Translations under genes and position numbers: made by a program
DNA from: Mesaphorura yosii
Lineage: Eukaryota; Arthropoda; Collembola; Poduromorpha; Tullbergiidae
Length of the DNA: 64,000 nt
NCBI GenBank assembly: GCA_009869945.1
Contig: WIXG01000241.1
Coordinates: 1 to 64,000 of the forward strand
Direction: 5' to 3'
Part shown: in pieces, positions 51,999 through 62,378 of the stretch
Position numbering within the stretch: position 1 is the stretch's first letter
Layout of the letters: each line of letters starts with the position of its first letter
The notes under the pieces: model-generated
The model's input: only the letters and a program-made list of their open reading frames with translations
Told to the model about the DNA's origin: nothing
Databases searched by the model: none

Positions 51999-52706
51999 AG
52001 AAGGCTTCCACGGCCCGTAGAGGATATTTGCCTTTCCCTTTGGCTAATTTTTAATGGGGTGGTGTGCTGAATCTTATGAATAAAACTTCCAATTTTTCGT
52101 TGGTTGAATATTTCTAATCAAGATCGATGGTCGATGATTGAACGTCAAGCGATAAAGCCTTTCGTGTTAGACTGCAAGCGGCCTCCCATCTGTTAGATAG
52201 TACGAGTTTAATACGTGTATCGCAACAAAGTAAGAGGCGAAAATTCTAGCATGTTCATTTGGCCGTAGCAGCAGCAGCAGCTTTAACATGAACAGGTGAG
52301 ATGACGCAATGTACACTTGACAGAGCAGTGATCATTGATCATATGGAATATGGAAGACTGCTGTTCTGTTTCTGTGGTGGGGCGAGCCAACTGAGTTAAC
52401 ACACGTAGAATTACAAATTCTCTACAAGTTTCATACAAACAAATTGCTAATAACGTGCGTCCGGAACGAGGAGTGTTCATAACTAAATTAACTTGGCAGT
52501 CGTGCGGGTCGTGATCGTGGTTAAAATACAAAATTCAGTCAATTTTCGATCTAGGATCGAACTATCATTGGTTATTAACTGAAGCCAGTGCCTCATCAAA
52601 AAGGCAGGGTAAATACTAAGAAATTCATCCACTTCCTGAGCTATGTACACGTTATTTGATAGCATAATGTAATTAACTTCATCTTTCCTTAATTATTAGC
52701 TTGAAA
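51999..52706. other. Intergenic, no supported gene
   Basis: 708 bases with the poly(A) signal of the 4-TM gene (aataaa near 52079) and the promoter of the HERPUD-like gene. A small (AGC)n run occurs near 52268. An acceptor-like ttattag just before the next ATG suggests a 5' UTR intron. Confidence 0.4.
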
Positions 52707-53918
52707 ATGGACAACGATCGACAAATCACTCTACGAATTAAGTCAGCAAGTCACAAGTATGCTGAAGATGTGCAATTTGTCGTGGCAAAGAGCTCAACTG
52801 TTAAGCAAGTTAAGGAGCTGATTCGTGCCAATTATCCATTCCACCCTGAGATTAAGGAGCAGCGCCTGATTTACTCTGGGCACATTCTTGAAGACGCTCA
52901 AGTGTTCTCCGATTTCCTGCTTCCGAACACCGATGGTGGAGGCGAATCGTACGTCGTCCATTTGTGCTGCACCAATTCGTTCACTCGTCGGGAGCGAGAG
53001 CAGATCAACGCCAGCAAGGACGGCGCACCAGGAGCAGAAGGCGGACATGAAAATGAAGAATTGTTAACACATCCCTGGTCCGCACCACCGATCCAAGTGC
53101 CTGGCGGTGTCCCTCAAGAAATCCTATCACTCCACCAAGCGTACCTACAGCAAATGCTCTCTTTTATGACGCACTGGAACGCAGGGTATTACGCTCCACT
53201 CGGGGCTCAACTCCCTGGGTTCAATGCTGCGCCCATGACAGGAGCTCCAGTTCCACCGCAGATGTATTTTCAACAAATGGGACCTGATATGGTAAATCCG
53301 AACCTTCAACAGCCACAGGCACCTGCAGCTGGAGCTGCAGCCGCGCCTCAACCGCAACAGCCACGCCCAGCAGCAGCACCACCACGAGCTCGTGATGACG
53401 AGGAAGGCGGGGCAGACATGTTGGACTGGATTTACACGCTGAGTCGTGTTGCCCTCATTTTCAGTGTGGTGTACTTCTATTCAAATCTCACTCGTCTCTT
53501 CCTGGTCATCATCTTCACGGGTCTGGTGTTTCTTCTTCAGAGAAGACATGTCCAAGCGCCGGCCCCGAACAACAACGTTCCACAACCACGCCAGGCTCAT
53601 GCACCTGGGGCCGCTGCAGCGAATGCAAGACCGGGTCAAGCTGCTCCTGAAGACCCACCGAACGACGCAAATCTACCGGCCGCTGCAGCAGCTGCACCAA
53701 ATGCTGAAGCCCAAGCCAATTCCACCGCAGCTCCGAACGAAGAGACGCCACAGTTACGCCAACGACAAGCGCAACCCGCACCTGCTGGAACAGATGCAGC
53801 ACCGCCCGCAGCTTCAGACCCGGTCGCACCTTTGCCTGAGCCGGTTCCTCGCATCACCATCTGGGGGTTCGTATCAGCCTTTGTGACTTCTTTAATTCCT
53901 GATATTGCCCAACACTAG
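52707..53918 (+). CDS. HERPUD-like ER membrane protein with ubiquitin-like domain
   Basis: A single exon of 403 aa. Residues 1-90 form a ubiquitin-like domain (ITLRIKSASHKYAEDVQFVV, KEQRLIYSGHILEDAQV). A Pro/Ala/Gln-rich middle and a hydrophobic hairpin (IYTLSRVALIFSVVYFYSNL, TRLFLVIIFTGLVFLLQ) follow, then a long Ala/Pro-rich tail and a last short hydrophobic stretch (RITIWGFVSAFVTSLIP). Order and length match HERPUD1/2 (Herp), an ER-stress-induced scaffold of the HRD1 degradation complex. The ATG at 52707 is used; codons upstream lack a Met. The low-complexity Ala runs lie in the cytosolic disordered part. Confidence 0.85.
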   Translation: MDNDRQITLRIKSASHKYAEDVQFVVAKSSTVKQVKELIRANYPFHPEIKEQRLIYSGHILEDAQVFSDFLLPNTDGGGESYVVHLCCTNSFTRREREQINASKDGAPGAEGGHENEELLTHPWSAPPIQVPGGVPQEILSLHQAYLQQMLSFMTHWNAGYYAPLGAQLPGFNAAPMTGAPVPPQMYFQQMGPDMVNPNLQQPQAPAAGAAAAPQPQQPRPAAAPPRARDDEEGGADMLDWIYTLSRVALIFSVVYFYSNLTRLFLVIIFTGLVFLLQRRHVQAPAPNNNVPQPRQAHAPGAAAANARPGQAAPEDPPNDANLPAAAAAAPNAEAQANSTAAPNEETPQLRQRQAQPAPAGTDAAPPAASDPVAPLPEPVPRITIWGFVSAFVTSLIPDIAQH

Positions 53919-54456
53919 TCCGCTAGCTTAACTTAATCCTACATCTACCTATCGTATCTACGATAACGATAACTACGTATGCAATTCTTCGCACAAAACA
54001 CAAAGTGTAAATTATTACGCAAAATTGAAATTACAATTCCTGAATTCTGTTATACTTGTTACCGTACAGCGCAATGCGATCTGTTTAACGTATGTATTAA
54101 TTCGAGGCGGTGCTGTACCTCACTTCTTTTACTTTTACTAGTTATTTTAGCTTTAAACTAAGGATGATTGGGAAAAACAAGAAAAAATAATAAAGGTCAA
54201 TAATTTGATATTTATTATCTTCGCAGATACAATTTTTTGCTAACACAAAACTCAGGAAGGAAGCCCAAGTACAAACGTACTTATAACTACAATCAGCATT
54301 TACCTTCGCGCGACGGACGAGTGAAACTAATGCAATACAAAAATGTTTATAAAAACAAAGTCAGTCCAAGTATTAAGGCAATGTCGGTAATTTCTGAACA
54401 AAATACAGTGAGCAGCATTCTTTGTACAGTTGATGGCAGTAAATGTAGTTAATGAG
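53919..54456. other. Spacer between convergent HERPUD-like and SET genes
   Basis: 538 AT-rich bases, mainly 3' UTR; aataataaa near 54186 is the likely poly(A) signal of the HERPUD-like gene. No coding features. Confidence 0.45.
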
Positions 54457-56202
54457 TTAACCCTCGCGATGGGCCTTCAGGATGCTTTTAATTTCGGTAG
54501 GTTTCAGCTTTAGTGAGGCGATGTTGTGGTTCAGGAACAGTCGGCAGCTTGGAGTGCTACAGTAGCATGGCACGAGCTCGTCGGACGTGAATCGGTAGTC
54601 GTACGTCAGTTCTTGCCCGCCTTGGATATCTTTCAAGGCGATAATCAGTACGCGCTTGACCCCACGAATGGTCAGGACTTCAGCAGTGCAATTGGGCTAG
54701 GAATTTGAGGAGAGCGATACTATTAAAATGTTCACGTGAATACTGATTTTCCAACTCCTTAGCCATAATCTACTCACCTCGCACGAGTGATTGATATAGC
54801 GGGAGCAATTTCCTTCGTTAGTTGCATCAATGTGCAGCTCTTTGTCTATGTGCATCACGTAGTTATTTATTTGACGTTGAATGTACCAATTCTGCCGCTG
54901 GAGAGCCAGTTTGGACGAAACGACCTGAAAGTTCAAGTTTGCATATGCCCAGTAAAATGGATTTCTTTTGTAGACTGATGGTCAAAGCCAAAGCTTTACC
55001 TCTCCCGCATACTCAATGATCATTTCTCCGGTCTTGATACTGTTGGTAGTAAACAGGCCCCTTCCATGGATCAGTGATGGCAAGATAATCAAATGCCTCT
55101 CTCCTTGATGTCGACAAACTGGAGGGGCTATGTTTCTTGCCGCAGAAGCAGAGGCACCCCCTTCTTCTGGCTCTGGCTTTACTTTCGCAGGAGCCCCAGG
55201 CTCGCCAGGCCGAGGTTCCAGCTCTGGTCTACCCGGTATTTCACCATCGTCGTCAAAACATGTGAGCTCCACTCGCAACTTCAATTTGCTGAAAGAGTTA
55301 TGACATATTAAAATGAAGTCTATTGGCTATATGGGTGAATAATCACCAAGAAGGAAGACAGACAAGCGGACTAACCTGTACTTCCTGAAGTGTTCGCGTA
55401 AGCTAGGTGTCATCACTATTGTTCTAGAGGCTGGTTTGGCCGGCTTTTTGAAACTTTCCTCTTTCTGTTCCTTAAGATTCAGGGTGTTATTGCTAACTGA
55501 AGCTGAACTGGAGCTACTTGTCTCTAATGACGGCGATGCTCTTGCCGGCTCTGTTGTGACAGTTGTTGTCGAACACCTAGACCGGCTTGAAGGGCCAGGG
55601 CTTGGATCGCTGTCTCCAGAACTGCTACCACAACTACTATTGGAATCGCTGGATGGTGGCGTTGGGAAAGGATTCTCCAGCATGGAGTCGGCACCGTTAA
55701 CTGCTGATAGGCTGTCGGATGCTCGGCTGCTGTAGTTGGACCTGCTATTGCTAGATCTTAAAGATGAGCGTGTCCTAGTCCGAGGTGAGATTTCCATTGA
55801 CGAGTCGTGATCTGACGACGAGGAGCCAACAATTTCCACTGACATCGGTCTCTTTGACTTTGACGGCAGTGCGTTGGACTTGGACGGAGGTGCCTTCTCG
55901 GCGTTCGACTTAGGGCTGCCATCACTGCTGCTGTCGAAAGAAGAGCCTGGCAACGACACTTCTTCATCCGCATCAACCTCCTCTACATGCTCCCGTTTTC
56001 CCTTGGATCTAACTGAGATTACATGGACATCCTTATCCGTTTTGGTTTCGTGGTTATCATTCTGATCCTTGCAGCCGGCCATCTGTAGATACTCCTCCAA
56101 GTTCTTCGCGATTGGGATTGGACCATTTCGTTTTTTCTTAGTTGTTGTATATCGTTCATTGCTTGAATGTTCGACCAGGGCAAACGTCCGCTTCTTTCCC
56201 AT
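54457..56202 (-). CDS. MLL-type SET-domain histone methyltransferase, short form
   Basis: Four frame-checked exons: 55376-56202, 55000-55288, 54778-54924 and 54457-54696, giving 500 aa. The first roughly 330 residues are disordered and Ser-rich, with nuclear-type basic runs (MGKKRTFALV, TTTKKKRNGP). The C-terminal SET domain is complete. AdoMet-binding IHGRGLFTTNSIKTGEMIIE and EYAGE are followed by the NHSCEPNC pseudoknot strand split by an intron, TYDYRF with the catalytic Tyr, and the post-SET CYCSTPSC. Best likeness is the KMT2A/trithorax SET (SPIHGRGLF...GEMVIEYSG). Unlike KMT2 proteins it has no PHD fingers and no FYRN/FYRC, and it is far shorter. It should methylate a lysine in chromatin; the target is not predictable. 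Confidence 0.82.
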
Positions 56203-56676
56203 TTATGATGCGATTACTTGATCAGCACAGCCTACTTCCGGTTTCTGAATTTAGCCAATTAATGTGAGTTCACTCACACTCTTAAACTAGCTTACAAATG
56301 ATTCATTTTTATCCTTTAAATTGTATTTTACATCACAGATGCTGAAAATATAAGTTCTGAAATCTACCCTCGAAACAAAAACATGCACGCACACCTCGCG
56401 ATCGTGATCGGCTGCAAAAGAGACTGCAATGCAAGAGAGACTTGATTGATACTCTCATGCATCACGATACGAACACAATCAGGGGAAAGATGAGTAAGAT
56501 GCACAATGCACACCAATACAACTCGCTCAGAGAACTGTTTTCGCTCCAAAAGTGCGTTCGAACCAAGAAACCAAGCGACCATTAGAAAGATCTTACACAA
56601 GCGGTAAGAGATGCTGGATTTTTATTACTTCTCTTTCTTCCGGATTCGTGACCCGCTTCGTCTTGGCATGCCCCAT
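56203..56676. other. Spacer upstream of the SET gene
   Basis: 474 bases between the SET gene start and the end of the RmlB-like pseudogene. No coding features. Confidence 0.4.
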
Positions 56677-57802
56677 TTACAGTTCTATCTTCTGATTCTG
56701 CCTCAGGTCCGGACTCTCCTCCACTCCACGTCCACGCCTATTGCCACGATCAGCCCAAAGAGATTTCGCCAGGGTCCATTCAACGACCTGCATGAGTGAC
56801 TCGTCAAATTCCGTCGGCGCACTCCAGCCAGCCTCTGCGATTTTGGATCCATTCAGTGTATACCGCCTGTCATGACCCGGGCAAGCCCGGTGAAAGTCCA
56901 CAAACTCATACGGCAGTAATTTACCGACCATTTTCGTGATGAGTTGCACCATGTCCAGGTTGTTGATCTCCTGCGTTCCCACAACGTTCCATCTGTCCAG
57001 TCTTCCAACGATTCCTGGCGAGTACATGCTCACGGAACTACGTCGAAGAAGGATGACCATCCCTCAGATTACGGGCATGCAAGTAAAATCTTGACCCAAT
57101 CGAACTCGGTTTGCCGTCTTCGTCGACGCTGGCATGAATCGGCGCCGACTCCCTTGCCAACACTTTCGAAATGACGAGCGGCAGTTTCTCCGGGTCCTGA
57201 GTCTCGCCGATGAGGTTCATACAGGTTGACGATGATGAGTGGGACTCCGTACGTTCTCCAGTAGCTGATGGCGATCGCTTCTTGTGCCGCCTTGCTTGCT
57301 GCGTATGGATTCCTGGGGATGATTGGAGACCATTCTCCATGCGCCGTCCCAACGGCAGCCAGGCCGTCCACTTCGTCTGTGCTGACGAGGAAGAACGCCG
57401 TTGCCTTTACGACCCGCGCAAGTTCGAGAAGGTGCAGTGCAATGTCCACATTATTTTTAACGAACGGAAGAGGGTTGCCGATGGAGCGAACCACGGACGA
57501 CTTGGACGCAAAACTGATGATATAGTCCACAGCACCAATTCGTTTCGCGGTCAGATCGTCGGTGGGACACGACATATTGCATTTGATAATTTGCACTCGG
57601 TTCCAGTTCGCCGTCTCTTCCTCCTCTCCAACGGCGTACACAATCCGGATAGGCAACACACGGTGTGCGAAACTGACTGGGCACACAATTTCCCAGTCCG
57701 TGTTTGCGAGGAGGTGCGAAAGCGCATGGGAAACGGCAAGGCACCGGTAAGTAAAACTCGTTTCTTTTTTGGTGCCACCTCTCCTGAGTAGCAAAATTTC
57801 AT
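56677..57802 (-). pseudogene. RmlB-like NAD-dependent dehydratase/epimerase, broken by frameshifts
   Basis: The minus strand spells an SDR nucleotide-sugar dehydratase in four consecutive pieces in different frames. Piece one has KKKRVLLTGA followed by a damaged glycine loop (LPFP where GFIGS is expected). Piece two runs from ALSHLLANTDWEIVCP to GVPLIIVNL, with VSTDEV and the YxxxK site NPYAASKAAQEA intact. Piece three runs from NLIGETQDPEKLPLVI to FYLHARNL. Piece four runs from VSMYSPGIVGRLDRWNVVG through RPGHDRRY-like CPGHDRRYTL to QVVEWTLAKSLW. The joins are at about 57735, 57233 and 57065, with no splice sites there. There are no introns. It is a decayed gene, probably acquired from a microbe, unless these are sequencing indels. 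Confidence 0.8.
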
Positions 57803-58807
57803 GATGCTCCAGCTCCGGACGAGAATTTTCGTTTACCAAATGCGACCTCATTTCCAGTGCAGAAGGTTCATCAGGCAGCAGCAACCAGCAAATCAGCGGT
57901 CTCGGTCAGATTGGGTGCTCAGTTTAAAATAACTTCTGTTGATATTGCCAAACCACAACTGATACAAATCTCTTCTGAGTCTGAGTTCTAGTTCTAGTAC
58001 TGAATGCATTCTAATTGCCAGTCGTTCCAAAGTACACAGCATGGGCAAACCATTTACTTGTGTGGCAAATTCCAGAGTTAAATGATACAAAATTGTTGAT
58101 CATATTAATGATCATAATCATAAAGAATGTATTGTCCGGCTTCCGGCGCAAGAAGGCCAAAGCCGAACGACATCAAATAGCTGAATCAAGTATAAGTCTC
58201 ATGTTATTATATTCCACTGTATTTGTTGCATATATCTTGCCGACTCAATTAAGCAACCAATGTGCATTTCATTAAACGCAGCTTAATTATGACTCAACGC
58301 AAGTCATAATTCATACATGGAAGTTCATTCACGCGAATCTCATCTTTGATCTTTGTTTGGCTGACGAGCATGAGCACGAGAGAGAAAATATTTTCCAATT
58401 TGTGAGTTCGAGAGCCAGAATTCAAATCGCTGCTGATGAAAATGGATTGGCTCGTCGTCACCATACAGCACAGCAGTAAAATTAGCAAATCGTCAATCCC
58501 AATCTCAATCCGCTCATCCGGTCATTGAAGAAACAGACACTCGGCCGGTCAGCTCAAAAGCCAGCGAATGGCGGATGTGACAAACACTTATCGTAGTTTT
58601 GTGGAATAGATAAGGAATCCATGCAGTACTGTTCGATAGCGCGGTGGAGTTGCTCAAAACCAAACCTTAGACAGCATCTACAACGTCGAGCGTCTCACAT
58701 CTTTCCACAGAATTGACAGCTGAGCTTATCAAATAAACAGGTAACATTCTACTGATAATCTCAAAAGAATTGTTGACCTAACTGAAATTAGCTGAATTTT
58801 GCAGGTC
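57803..58807. other. Spacer upstream of egalitarian
   Basis: 1 kb. The right end holds a non-coding exon of the egalitarian-like gene: a donor at 58741 (aaacag|gtaac) and an acceptor ending at 58804 frame a 64-base 5' UTR intron. Nothing else is recognised. Confidence 0.45.
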
Positions 58808-61473
58808 ATGGCTTCATATGGGCGCTATCGTCCTGCTCCTGCTCACCATCGACACTATCAATCACAACCAGCAGCAGCAACTGGTGCTTCGCTAGTAGCA
58901 CCCATACCTACCAACTCTCCATCAGCTGCAACATATGAATCAATTCTAAACTCAACCTTACTATTCTTTGTGGAGAAACTAATCGAGCGATCACCACGTA
59001 CACTTCATGACTTGAGCTGTCAGTTTGGATCTTCTGGATTTACTCGCGAAATGCGTACGCTCAGATTTTCCTTTTTCTAAGAATAATTAACAACGGATAT
59101 GCTATGTTCACTGCTGAATGTGCCTAATACTATTATAGGTGCCATTGCTGGAAATTCCCAAGCTGGACTCAAGAGATTTCTGCTGTCGTATCCAAGCTTG
59201 TTTGCTGTGAATGCTGATGACACAGTCGTATACTCTCCAACTATGGCCAAGACCAATGATCAAATCACTGCTGACAATCCTGACAACGCCGGCCCCTTGG
59301 ATAAAGACACTTTGCAAGCGATCGAATATTTTCAAAAGAGGTTACTTCAGTATGGATCGAATGTTCATGTCCCAATCAAATCATTGCAAGGACATCGGTC
59401 CCAGGCCCCACTCGTTATTCGCCATATTGTGGGACAGCAGTTGGACCAGTTTGTAAAGTTTCTCAAAAAACATGATTCAGTATTCACTGTGGAGGAAGAC
59501 TTTGTTTGGCTCACTGCTCAACAAGGCGAGGGAGGTTGCATCGAATTCAGAGAATTAGACTGTGAACAGCTTATTGACTCGGAGAAAGTAAACAAGGTCA
59601 TTCGCTTTGTCCAAACCACAATTGAGAATAACGGACCCATGTTAGTGGAGCAACTGTTTCATCGTCTTGGAGTTCACTTCGAAGCGGAACAGGCCTTCAA
59701 GACACCGAGTGATTTGGCGACTTTTCTGAGGATGCAAAACATGTTCCAGGTTTGCTAAATTTCGAATTTTATTTTATTGATACAAGGAGAATAGTGACGT
59801 GGCTTCAACTTCTGACTTCCGACGCAGGTTCATTCAAATCTGGTGACACTAACTTTCGTGGAGCCGCAGCAATTGCACACACAATCAAAATCTCCCGAGC
59901 TTGACAACCGAACTGGTGCTTTGAAAGCTAATTTCCAAGTTGGACAATCAAGACCGGTGGCGGAAGTGACACCAGCACGCAACTCACGAGCCCCAAGAAA
60001 TCCCAACTCGGGTAGACTCGTGGAAAATGAGCCGAATTCTTCCGAAACATTTCAGCGAGCATTGCCACCAAGAAACGTTCAGAGAAATATTGTGAACAAT
60101 ATCATTCTTCAAGCAATCAATTCAAACGTGACTGATCTGCCATCGGACAACATTGTCCTCATCACCAACACGAGGAAAGGGAAGCAAGTCACGGACTCGC
60201 ACTTGCTCACAGCAGAAGCCATTGGACTCGATTGTGAAGGAGTGAATTTGGGACCAGAAGGACAAATTACGCTGATTCAAATCGGGACGAAGACGAATGT
60301 CATTTACATATTCGACATGCTGGTTGTTGGTATGAATGATTTGCTGAAGCCTGTTCTTGAAAATGAATCCATCGTAAAGGTAAGACACAATATTCTATTT
60401 GATATGAATTATAAGTCTACAATACTTTATTGATTTCCAAATACAGGTGATGCACGACTGCCGTAACGATTCTGTGAATCTCCATAAACAATATGCAATT
60501 AGTTTAACTAATGTATTTGACACACAAGTGGCCTATAAAATGATAAACTCCAAGATACAAAACATTAGCCTTAACGCCCTTTGCTCAGAGCTGAAACTGG
60601 AAGGAAATACACTCAAAGACAAAGTTAAGGTAAGGACTGTCACTATTTAAAAGGCTCTGGAATCAAAAGGCTCTTACCATATGTCGCATTTTTGGATCTC
60701 GCATTTCAGTCGATATATCGTCACGATCCCAAATATTGGGTACGCCGTCCATTAACGAAACAGATGCTCAACTATGCCTCGTCCGACGTGACTAGTCTCC
60801 TTCAGATTCATGCAAAACTGAACCATTTAATTGAGGATAAGGAAGAACTCAAAGAGTTGTGCGAAGAACAAATCAACATGCTCATTCAACCGACTGAAAT
60901 TAGACAGAAGAAGAAATTTAGGAAGAATTTGCAAGATGTCGAACTGTTAAAGCAAAAATTTGAGACTTGCACCAATTTGAGTGGGCTTGCACTCTCTAAT
61001 CGCGAGATAAGACTTATCAAGTAAGTTCACATTACATGAAAACACTAGCATAGCAGAACTGAGCTCGTCCCTTGCTTTTCAGACACTTAGAGCTTCCAGA
61101 CAAGATTATTCAGCAACTTCCTTTGCGAATCTATAAGAAACTGACTAAATCGCCGTCGATAAATCAGCAATACCAATCACAATCAGGAGGATCAAACAAC
61201 TCCGACAATGAACCTACGTCACTGGAAACGTGTTCTTTAGACTCGTTAATCACGACTCTGGACTTACTTTTAGAGCGCACAAATAACGTCGGACTGGCTT
61301 CGTGTGAGGAGTCACAGTCGGGAACTAAAATCTCAGAAAATCAAGAAGGCTCAGAGAAGATGGTAGGCGAAGTACCAGAGCTACATACAAAATATAGAAA
61401 GACAACTTGCGAAGTAGGAACGCAGACGATATCAACAGGAGATATTGTGCTAACAAATATTTATGACGGGTAA
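58808..61473 (+). CDS. egl: Egalitarian-like mRNA-transport adaptor with 3'-5' exonuclease-type domain
   Basis: Six frame-checked exons: 58808-59054, 59139-59749, 59828-60379, 60447-60629, 60710-61020 and 61083-61473, giving 764 aa. The N-terminal half has repeated winged-helix-like segments (STLLFFVEKLIERSPRTLHD, AGLKRFLLSYPSLF). The exonuclease-type domain keeps the DEDDy residues: AIGLDCEGVNLG, VMHDCRNDSVNL and YASSDVTSLLQIH. The C-terminus has CEVGTQTISTGDIVLT, a TQT dynein-light-chain binding motif placed as in Drosophila Egl. Egl links localised mRNAs to BicD and dynein, and needs the light chain for RNA binding. A 5' UTR intron precedes the start. Confidence 0.9.
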
Positions 61474-62378
61474 AATCAGACAAGGTGCAATTACGAAATT
61501 ATGGGTGTTGCTGTTTTTGAGGTGTGCCATAGCCTAAAGTATGAGATATTGAAATATTCATTCTTGACTACAGCTGAATCGGCCTTTAGGAAATCTTTTC
61601 TATTGTCTGAACTTCGGGAAACCATTTTTGTACTTACCAAGAAATTTTGTAGCGTTCGTTCTAGACTAGACCAACTGAATCTTGAGTCTTTTGTTAACTT
61701 AAGCTTTAATACTAACCTAATCGGTATTAACTCGGCCTAACTTCGTTGACTTCGTACTCTTGTTTTGTATGAAGACTGCCTTAATAACCTTAAAGAATGC
61801 AGTAGGCTGGCGATGTTTCCAATAACGCCATATTTTGCAACCGGGTGCCTGTAAACTCGAATCGAGCTGAGTGCATTTGCTAGCGTTTATTTCGTAAGTT
61901 GAGACTCTCAACATGAGAGTAAATACTAACTGATAACATCACATTCTATAATATGAAGTAATATTTATAACTGATTTAATAGACTCTGCGACAAATAAAA
62001 ACTAAACAAAAAGGAGTTGTTCTTTTAGTATTTCAGTAAGCAGCAGTGGCAAACTAGGTTAAAAATCACAGAGCATTAGTTTCAAAGTTATCCATTTAAA
62101 GTAAAGAGAGGAGGTAGACTCGTGAATTCGAAGTTCGATTGGCGACTGGGGCCGCTCGCCACCGTGACTTGTAATAGATTTATAGATTGGCTGTTCGATT
62201 TACTTTCATTTAAGGTTCATGGACATGATTACATGAGTGATAACACAAAATCAAAACCAAACCCGAATTAAAACTGACAAAGACGAGTTAGACGAGATCA
62301 ATGACAATGACGTAAGACGTAACTGACTCGCTGTAGTTTCTTGCTTTCTGACAAGTCTTGACTGTGGAGTGGATTGTC
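61474..62378. other. Spacer between convergent egalitarian and CYLD
   Basis: 905 AT-rich bases, mainly 3' UTRs. A 79-aa open frame at 61501-61740 follows the egl stop directly; it has no recognised domain and I take it as UTR. Confidence 0.45.

Noticed and set aside
61501..61740. 79-codon open frame after the egalitarian stop
   Set aside because: Lies in AT-rich 3' UTR, separated by the stop; no domain.
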